Shown here in pieces: positions 14,885-20,324 of a stretch of 20,324 bases of DNA; position 1 is the stretch's first letter; the number at the start of each line of letters is the position of its first letter. The stretch covers positions 1 to 20,324 of the forward strand of contig CAMAMZ010000019.1 in NCBI GenBank assembly GCA_945837185.1. Reading direction: 5' to 3'. The notes beneath the pieces were generated by a model. It worked only from the letters and a program-made list of their open reading frames with translations. It did not search any database and was not told where the DNA came from. Both the position numbers and the translations under genes were made by a program. Source of the stretch: an uncultured Bacteroidales bacterium (lineage in GTDB: Bacteria; Bacteroidota; Bacteroidia; Bacteroidales; Bacteroidaceae).

Positions 14885-15397
14885 ATGGAGAATCTGCCAT
14901 CCATACTTACGCCCGATCTTGGTCTCCTGTTTTGGATGTTGATAGCCTTTTTAGTGGTTTTCATCATCTTGGCCATTTTCTGTTTCCCGGTTATTACAAC
15001 TGCGGTTACAACAAGAAAACGCTATATTGATGATAGTTTACAAAAGGCGCATGAAGCTTCAGAGCGACTTGAACATATCCGAGAAGAGGGTGACCGGCTG
15101 CTTCAGGAGGCTCGTGCACAGCAGGCATTGATTCTGCAAGAGGCCGCTGCCGCCAGAGATGCTATCATGGAGAAAGCGCAGGAGAAGGCGCGCGAAGAAA
15201 GTACAAGACTCATCGAAGAGGCCCGTAAGCAAATTGAAACAGAGCGCCAAGGTGCTATTCGCGCTATTAGAGCGCAGGTAGCTGTGCTCTCAGTAGCTGT
15301 TGCTGAAAAGGTTCTTCGCAAGAAACTTGCCGATACTGATCAGCAGATGCAGTTGATAGACAATCTGTTGGATGAAGTGTCAGACAATAAACAGTAA
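14885..15397 (+). CDS. atpF: Fo ATP synthase subunit b
   Basis: Subunit b is the peripheral stalk that holds the F1 head still relative to subunit a. The 170-residue protein has one N-terminal membrane helix (about 13-38, LLFWMLIAFLVVFIILAIF) followed by a long, highly charged helix from about 44 to 165. That helix is rich in Glu, Arg, Ala and Gln with heptad-like spacing, the dimeric coiled coil. The C-terminal part (VAVLSVAVAEKVLRKKL) is the delta-contacting region. Length and order match the family. The start at 14885 is 14 bases after atpE; no other b-type gene is present, so a homodimer is expected. Confidence 0.96.
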   Translation: MENLPSILTPDLGLLFWMLIAFLVVFIILAIFCFPVITTAVTTRKRYIDDSLQKAHEASERLEHIREEGDRLLQEARAQQALILQEAAAARDAIMEKAQEKAREESTRLIEEARKQIETERQGAIRAIRAQVAVLSVAVAEKVLRKKLADTDQQMQLIDNLLDEVSDNKQ

Positions 15398-15412
15398 TCA
15401 TTCGAGAAAACT

Positions 15413-15946
15413 ATGGATTTAGGTGTTATATCGGTTAGATACGCGCGAGCACTCCTCAAAGGTGCCTTGGAGAACGGTATGGAAGATGCTGTGTACAATG
15501 ATATGCAGTGTATAGCCAATTGTTATCTTGAGGTGCCTGAACTACGTGCCACAATCGACAATCCGATGCTCCCTAAAGATAAGAAGAGGCAACTCTTGTT
15601 TACGGCAGCGGGAACGAATCCCACTGATTTGACAGAGCGGTTCCTGACCCTTGTCATCAAGGAGCGTAGGGCAAATGCCTTGCAGTTTATGGCCACTTCG
15701 TATATTACACTCTACAGACAGCATAAGCATATCATCCAAGGAAGGCTTGTAACTGCTTCTCCTGCCACTCCGGCTGTGGAAAAGAAAATGCAGGCTATGG
15801 TTGAGCGCAGGTCGCAGGGTACTGTGGAATTTACTACCGAAGTGGATCCAGACATCATAGGAGGCTTCATTCTTGAGTATGACACCTATCGGATGGATGC
15901 CAGTGTGAAGACTCGTCTACGGATGATTCTCTCGGAGTTAACGTAA
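15413..15946 (+). CDS. atpH: F1 ATP synthase subunit delta
   Basis: Delta (OSCP-like) caps the F1 head and ties it to the b stalk. The 177-residue product has the typical length. The N-terminal helical domain starts with VISVRYARALLKGALENG, a classic delta motif, and contains the NPMLPKDKKRQLL loop (50-62). The middle has the conserved TERFLTLVIKERRANALQFM. The C-terminal part carries GRLVTASPAT and the signature VDPDIIGGFILEYDTYRMDASVKTRL split across 143-168, which matches the family's DxxxxGGfxl pattern. It starts 15 bases after atpF. An 80-base structured spacer follows before atpA. Confidence 0.95.
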   Translation: MDLGVISVRYARALLKGALENGMEDAVYNDMQCIANCYLEVPELRATIDNPMLPKDKKRQLLFTAAGTNPTDLTERFLTLVIKERRANALQFMATSYITLYRQHKHIIQGRLVTASPATPAVEKKMQAMVERRSQGTVEFTTEVDPDIIGGFILEYDTYRMDASVKTRLRMILSELT

Positions 15947-15961
15947 GAATGTGAAAATTTC

Positions 15962-16007
15962 GCCTCCCTTTCTCCTCTTAACAACATGAGAGGGGAGTGG
16001 GGGAGGC
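15962..16007 (+). other. Stem-loop in the atpH-atpA spacer
   Basis: GCCTCCC (15962-15968) pairs perfectly with GGGAGGC (16001-16007). Inside it, pyrimidine-rich TCTCCTCT faces purine-rich GAGAGGGGAG, extending the stem with bulges around a loop near TTAACAACAT. No T tract follows, and atpA starts 19 bases later, so this is more likely an RNA processing, stability or translation-control element than a terminator. Confidence 0.5.
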
Positions 16008-16026
16008 ATATAAACAAAGAATAATC

Positions 16027-17613
16027 ATGTCAGATAAAATAAAACCCAGTGAGGTGTCGGAAGTGCTGCTCCGCCAGTTACAAGACATCAATAGTCAGGA
16101 ACAGTTTGACGAAGTGGGTACGGTACTGACAGTAAGCGATGGTGTTGCCCGCATATATGGTTTGCGTAATGCAGAGGCTAATGAACTTTTAGAGTTCGAA
16201 AATGGCACCATGGCGATTGTCATGAACCTTGAGGAAGACAATGTGGGCTGTGTGCTCCTGGGTCCTACAGCAGGCATTAAGGAGGGACAGAGCGTGAAGC
16301 GCACACACCGCATTGCTTCAATAAGAGTCAACGATAACTTCCTTGGGCGTGTTGTCAACCCGCTCGGTCAAGCTATTGATGGTCTCGGAGAGATAGATCT
16401 CACTGATTCCTTTGAGATGCCCCTCGATAGAAAGGCACCTGGTGTTATCTATCGTCAGCCTGTGAAAGAACCTCTGCAAACAGGTTTGAAGGCTGTCGAC
16501 TCTATGATACCTATCGGCAGGGGTCAGCGTGAGCTTATCATTGGTGACCGTCAGACAGGTAAAACGGCCATCGCTGTTGATACGATCATCAACCAACGGA
16601 GTTTCTATGAGGCAGGCAAACCTGTATATTGTATTTATGTGGCCATCGGCCAGAAAGCCTCTACCGTTGCAGCGCTTGTGCAAAATCTGAAGGAGCATGG
16701 AGCGCTTCCTTATACGATTGTCGTTAGCGCAACAGCTGCCGACCCGGCAGCCATGCAGTATTATGCGCCTTTTGCCGGTGCTGCTATTGGAGAATATTTC
16801 CGAGATAGAGGATACTCTGCGCTTGTCGTTTATGACGACTTGTCAAAGCAGGCGGTGGCTTATCGTGAGGTGTCACTGATTCTGCGTCGCCCTTCTGGTC
16901 GTGAAGCATATCCGGGTGATGTTTTCTATCTTCATTCACGCCTGCTCGAGCGTGCTGCTCGTATCAATAACCAGCAGGAAGTGGCTGAAAAGATGAATGA
17001 CTTGCCTGCTTGTATGAAAGGTCATGTCAAAGGAGGTGGTTCGCTTACAGCGCTGCCTATCATTGAAACACAGGCTGGCGACGTTTCCGCTTATATTCCT
17101 ACGAATGTTATCTCTATTACGGATGGCCAGATTTACCTGGAAACAGATTTGTTCAACCAGGGATTCCGTCCCGCTATCAACGTTGGTATCTCTGTGTCTC
17201 GTGTGGGAGGTTCCGCCCAGATTAAGAGTATGAAGAAGGTGGCTGGTACCTTGAAGATTGATATGGCACAGTATCGCGAGCTTGAAGCTTTCTCTAAGTT
17301 CTCAAGTGATATGGATGCAGTTACTGCAATGACAATTGACCGTGGACGTAAGAACAATCAGCTTCTTATACAACCACAATATTCGCCTATGCCAGTGGGT
17401 GAACAAGTAGCTATCCTTTATTGCGGTATTAACGGCCTCATGCACGAGGTGCCGGTAGAGGGTGTTCGTCAGTGTCAAGAACTCTTCCTTGAGCAGATGC
17501 GTTCTCAGCATCAGGATATCATCGACAAGTTGGCATCTGGTAAAATTGATGATACCATCACTGATACCCTTCGCCAGGTGATGAAAGGCATAACAGCCCA
17601 ATATAAAGCATAA
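16027..17613 (+). CDS. atpA: F1 ATP synthase subunit alpha
   Basis: Alpha is the non-catalytic nucleotide-binding subunit alternating with beta in F1. From the ATG at 16027 the product is 528 residues. A GTG 30 bases earlier lies inside the spacer stem-loop and is rejected. The N-terminus (KIKPSEVSEVLLRQLQDI) contains the delta-binding helix. The beta-barrel has GTVLTVSDGVARIYGL, and Walker A is GDRQTGKT (173-180). YVAIGQKASTVA follows, and the conserved ALVVYDDLSKQAVAYRE holds the Walker B-like strand and the alpha signature. SRVGGSAQIKSMKKVAGTLK carries the conserved arginine that reaches into the beta active site. The stop is six bases before atpG. Confidence 0.99.
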   Translation: MSDKIKPSEVSEVLLRQLQDINSQEQFDEVGTVLTVSDGVARIYGLRNAEANELLEFENGTMAIVMNLEEDNVGCVLLGPTAGIKEGQSVKRTHRIASIRVNDNFLGRVVNPLGQAIDGLGEIDLTDSFEMPLDRKAPGVIYRQPVKEPLQTGLKAVDSMIPIGRGQRELIIGDRQTGKTAIAVDTIINQRSFYEAGKPVYCIYVAIGQKASTVAALVQNLKEHGALPYTIVVSATAADPAAMQYYAPFAGAAIGEYFRDRGYSALVVYDDLSKQAVAYREVSLILRRPSGREAYPGDVFYLHSRLLERAARINNQQEVAEKMNDLPACMKGHVKGGGSLTALPIIETQAGDVSAYIPTNVISITDGQIYLETDLFNQGFRPAINVGISVSRVGGSAQIKSMKKVAGTLKIDMAQYRELEAFSKFSSDMDAVTAMTIDRGRKNNQLLIQPQYSPMPVGEQVAILYCGINGLMHEVPVEGVRQCQELFLEQMRSQHQDIIDKLASGKIDDTITDTLRQVMKGITAQYKA

Positions 17614-17619
17614 AGGCGT

Positions 17620-18591
17620 ATGGCTTCACTCAAAGAAATCAAAACGCGTATTGCGAGTGTCAACAACACACGCAAGATTACGAGTGCGATGAAGATGGTT
17701 GCCTCGTCTAAACTCCATCGTGCCCAGGTGGCGATTCAGAACATGTTGCCTTATGAAACCATGCTTGAGCATATCTTAAAGTCGTTTTTGGTTTCTACAC
17801 CCGAGGCTACAATACATTTTGAACGTCCCCATAAGGAGGTTAAACGAGTAGCATTGGTAGTCTATTCGAGCAATAGTTCGTTGTGCGGTGGCTTTAATGC
17901 CAATGTGCTTAAGCTCATGGAGCAGGTTATTGCTGAATACAAACAGCAAGGAGTGGAAGAGGTAGTGATTTATCCCATCGGACGTAAGGTAGCAGAGCGT
18001 GTACAGAAAAGAGGGTGGCAGTCTGCAGGTAATTTTGTCGGACTCCTCGACAAACCCAGTGCCCATGACTGTGCCCAGATAGCTGAAACGCTTACCCTTA
18101 GCTATCTTCATGATGAAATAGACAAAGTGGAGCTTATCTATCATCATTTCAAGAGTGCAGGTTCGCAGATTCTCACTCGTCGTGTTTTCCTGCCTATCGA
18201 TTTGTCGACAGAAAAGATTGGAGTGATGAACGACCGCGACCTTACATCAAATGTAACGACTGCCAAGGCGCAGGAATACCTTCGTAAGCGTGATGAGAAA
18301 CGCACCCATGAAGTGAAGGCTGCTGTGCCGCTCAATGATAACTTCATTGTGGAGCCAGACTTGCGTTCCGTGCTGTTATCTCTTGTGCCAAAGCTCTTGA
18401 ATCTAATGGTTTATACGGCTTTGCTTGACAGTTTGGCTTCTGAGCATGCGGCACGTATGGTAGCTATGCAAACAGCTACCGATAATGCCGATGAACTTCT
18501 CAGAGTGCTGAAACTTCAGTATAATAAGAGCAGACAGGCTGCTATTACAAGCGAATTGCTTGATATTGTAGGCGGATCTGTCAATAATTAA
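17620..18591 (+). CDS. atpG: F1 ATP synthase subunit gamma
   Basis: Gamma is the central rotor shaft. The 323-residue product is longer than the E. coli protein (287). The N-terminal coiled-coil helix begins ASLKEIKTRIASVNNTRKIT and continues SAMKMVASSKLHRA, an almost invariant segment. The middle domain has SSNSSLCGGFNANV, and the C-terminal helix contains ALLDSLASEHAARMVAMQTATDNA, the signature contacting the beta catch loop. The extra length lies at about 205-245, a charged segment (EYLRKRDEKRTHEVKA) absent from short gammas. It is the last gene of the operon, followed by a long inverted repeat. Confidence 0.98.
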   Translation: MASLKEIKTRIASVNNTRKITSAMKMVASSKLHRAQVAIQNMLPYETMLEHILKSFLVSTPEATIHFERPHKEVKRVALVVYSSNSSLCGGFNANVLKLMEQVIAEYKQQGVEEVVIYPIGRKVAERVQKRGWQSAGNFVGLLDKPSAHDCAQIAETLTLSYLHDEIDKVELIYHHFKSAGSQILTRRVFLPIDLSTEKIGVMNDRDLTSNVTTAKAQEYLRKRDEKRTHEVKAAVPLNDNFIVEPDLRSVLLSLVPKLLNLMVYTALLDSLASEHAARMVAMQTATDNADELLRVLKLQYNKSRQAAITSELLDIVGGSVNN

Positions 18592-18670
18592 ACAAAACTG
18601 TTGGCATACTCCTCACACACCTCTGGTACAGATGTACAAAAGCGTAGTGTGGGGAGTATATAGTTTTGTT
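18591..18670 (+). terminator. Compound inverted repeat ending the atp operon
   Basis: The outer arms AACAAAACT (18591-18599) and AGTTTTGTT (18662-18670) are perfect complements. The inner arms ATACTCCTCACAC (18606-18618) and GTGTGGGGAGTAT (18647-18659) pair over 13 bp with one G-U. An asymmetric internal loop separates them, and the apical 28 bases contain a small GTAC repeat. The first base overlaps the atpG stop codon, and the right arm supplies the U-rich end. It is probably the operon terminator. Confidence 0.65.
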
Positions 18671-18706
18671 ATTACAGCACAAAGAAATCATAGTGGTAAT
18701 GTGGTT

Positions 18707-18740
18707 GTATCTGCTGCTTCATATCAGTGCAGACAGATAC
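18707..18740 (+). other. Hairpin upstream of the kinase-RapZ fusion gene
   Basis: GTATCTG-CTGC (18707-18717) pairs with GCAG-A-CAGATAC (18729-18740), giving an 11-bp stem with one bulged A and an 11-base loop. It lies 54 bases before the fusion gene and after the atp terminator. AT-rich sequence between it and the ATG may hold the promoter, but no consensus box is seen. It could be an operator or an RNA structure. Confidence 0.4.
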
Positions 18741-18794
18741 ATATAACATTATATATATTATAGGTGTAAACAGGTCAACGAGAGTCATATATTC

Positions 18795-20297
18795 ATGAAG
18801 CAACTGATTGCATTGTATAATGCCTGGAGTGGCATAGCGCCTACCCATATTGAAACATTACCGGGGGCGGGTAGTAACCGAGTGTATTATCGCTTTTTCG
18901 ATTCGGCAGGCAATACTGTTATAGGAGTGGTAGGTACGAGTCGTGAAGAGAATCATGCTTTTATCTATCTCACCCGACATTTTAAGAAACATGACTTGCC
19001 TGTACCTCAAATCCTGGCTGTGAGCGATGATGAGATGCGATATTTGCAGACAGATTTGGGTAATTGTTCTCTTTTTGATGCTTTACGCTCTGGCAGAGAG
19101 GCTGGCGGGCAGTATGATGCCCATGCGCAATCTCTTCTTGTTGCCACGATTCGTTTGTTGCCTAAGTTACAGTTGCAGGGAGCACAAGACTTGGATTGGT
19201 CGCAGTGTTATCCACAGCCTGTTTTTGATGAAACAGGTGTCTTTTTCGATTTGAACTATTTCAAGTATTGCTTCCTTAAACCTTCTGGAATCGACTTTCA
19301 CGAAATGAGATTGGAAGAAGACTTCCGCTTAATGGCGAAGGATCTTGTAGCGGACGATATAAATAGTTTCCTTTATCGTGACTTCCAGGCACGCAATGTC
19401 ATGATGGATGAAGCGGGCAATCCTTTCTTTATTGATTATCAGGGCGGAAGACGTGGTCCATACTATTACGATCTCGCCTCTTTCCTTTGGCAGGCCTCCG
19501 CGCATTACTCGCCTGTTTTGCGTCATCAACTCATTAGTATTTATTATGAAGAGTTGCGTAAATACACGGTTGTTCCTTCAATGGAACACTTCTCTGCACG
19601 ACTTGCACTCTTTGTTCTGTTCCGCACCCTGCAGGTGTTGGGAGCATATGGTTTTAGAGGGCATTTTGAGCGTAAGCCACATTTTCTTGCCAGTATTCCT
19701 TTTGCGCTTCATAATCTTCGAGAGCAACTTCAAAGTGCAAACACATTTCCCTATCCCTACCTCATAGATGTGTTGAAACGCCTTACGCAACAACATGCTT
19801 CAGAAACTCCCGACGCTTCCGCAACACAAGTTGTATCTTCTGCGGAACACTTTGTTCCTTCTGCTTCCTCGCATGAAGAGAAAAGTCCTCTTGTAGTCCG
19901 TGTGTTTAGTTTTTCATATCGCAAAGGAATTCCTGACGATGAGTCAGGCAATGGAGGAGGTTATGTGTTTGATTGTAGGGCTGTACATAACCCTGGTCGT
20001 TATGAACCCTATAAACAGTTGACAGGTCTTGATGAACCTGTTATCCGTTTTCTTGAAGATGATGGGGAAATCCTGACTTTTCTTGAAAGCGTATATAAGT
20101 TGGCCGATATGCACGTTGCTCGTTATATCAAACGTGGCTTTACTTCTTTAATGTTTTCTTTTGGTTGTACAGGCGGACAGCATCGTAGTGTGTATTGTGC
20201 ACAGCATTTGGCCCTTCATCTTCATGAAAAATTTGGAATTGAAGTAAGAGTCTGTCATCGTGAACAGCAAAAAAGCATGATTTTAAAGAAGCGTTGA
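18795..20297 (+). CDS. Phosphotransferase fused to a RapZ C-terminal domain
   Basis: This is a 500-residue two-domain protein. Residues 1 to about 325 form an aminoglycoside-phosphotransferase/choline-kinase-like domain: a Gly/Ser loop PGAGSNRVYYRF (23-34), the catalytic loop YRDFQARN (194-201, base D196 and metal ligand N201) and the metal-binding D214 in FIDYQGG. Related AmgK-type enzymes phosphorylate the anomeric position of MurNAc or GlcNAc. A Ser/Ala/Thr/Glu-rich linker (about 331-362) joins it to a RapZ-like C-terminal domain (about 365-495), with VFDCRAVHNPGRY (391-403) and FSFGCTGGQHRSVYCAQHLA (455-474). In enteric bacteria this RapZ domain binds GlcN6P and small RNAs. RapZ's own N-terminal P-loop domain is missing. 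The ATG at 18795 starts the conserved fold. Likely an amino-sugar kinase with a sensing domain; the substrate is inference. Confidence 0.82.
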   Translation: MKQLIALYNAWSGIAPTHIETLPGAGSNRVYYRFFDSAGNTVIGVVGTSREENHAFIYLTRHFKKHDLPVPQILAVSDDEMRYLQTDLGNCSLFDALRSGREAGGQYDAHAQSLLVATIRLLPKLQLQGAQDLDWSQCYPQPVFDETGVFFDLNYFKYCFLKPSGIDFHEMRLEEDFRLMAKDLVADDINSFLYRDFQARNVMMDEAGNPFFIDYQGGRRGPYYYDLASFLWQASAHYSPVLRHQLISIYYEELRKYTVVPSMEHFSARLALFVLFRTLQVLGAYGFRGHFERKPHFLASIPFALHNLREQLQSANTFPYPYLIDVLKRLTQQHASETPDASATQVVSSAEHFVPSASSHEEKSPLVVRVFSFSYRKGIPDDESGNGGGYVFDCRAVHNPGRYEPYKQLTGLDEPVIRFLEDDGEILTFLESVYKLADMHVARYIKRGFTSLMFSFGCTGGQHRSVYCAQHLALHLHEKFGIEVRVCHREQQKSMILKKR

Positions 20298-20324
20298 TAT
20301 GTATGTTTGCCATTAGATCGTTTC

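Noticed and set aside
18741..18764. AT-rich (TA-repeat-like) tract before the fusion gene as a promoter
   Set aside because: It has no TAnnTTTG match and no -33 box. AT-richness alone does not define a promoter.
20303..20324. Possible start of another gene at the window end (ATG at 20303, open to the edge)
   Set aside because: Seven codons cannot be assigned. A nucleotidyltransferase is often found next to such kinases, but nothing here shows it.

Overview
The window looks like chromosomal DNA from a member of the Bacteroidales, most likely Prevotellaceae. Three things suggest this. Promoter -7 boxes have the Bacteroidetes form TAnnTTTG, and Shine-Dalgarno sequences are mostly absent. The ATP synthase genes run atpD-atpC-(small membrane protein)-atpB-E-F-H-A-G, with a short epsilon subunit and an AtpB that carries a signal peptide. 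A phosphotransferase is also fused to a RapZ C-terminal domain. The genus assignment is inference. I see no rRNA, tRNA, CRISPR array, transposase or phage gene.

Layout. (1) 17-3062: gapA (minus) diverges from mscL (plus); a strong hairpin follows mscL, then a secreted PHP-domain phosphoesterase. (2) 3083-8689: a surface-glycan cassette. Three overlapping glycosyltransferase genes lie on the minus strand (two GT-A, one GT-B). A Wzx-like flippase and another GT-A glycosyltransferase diverge from them on the plus strand. No polymerase, initiating transferase or sugar-nucleotide synthesis gene is present, so the cassette either adds short units or depends on genes elsewhere. (3) 8761-11169: an NhaD-type cation/proton antiporter followed by ATP-type 6-phosphofructokinase. 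(4) 11178-18670: a complete F1Fo ATP synthase operon with a good -33/-7 promoter before atpD and a long compound inverted repeat after atpG. Two spacers inside it stand out: an AU-rich one before atpE and a hairpin-forming one before atpA. (5) 18795-20297: the kinase-like/RapZ-C fusion protein, with a hairpin in its upstream region.

Functionally, the ends of the window are energy metabolism: glycolysis (GapA, PfkA), ion circulation (NhaD, F1Fo) and osmotic protection (MscL). The middle is envelope glycan assembly. The last gene probably belongs to amino-sugar or cell-wall precursor metabolism.

Most of the window is housekeeping, and I found no convincing new multi-gene system. The items most worth a second look are the kinase-RapZ fusion and its leader hairpin, short tandem repeats in the flippase that could shift its frame, an Asn in place of the usual Mg-site Asp in PfkA, and a divergent second-half motif in the antiporter. 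No intergenic stretch exceeds 300 bases; the notable spacers are listed as features.
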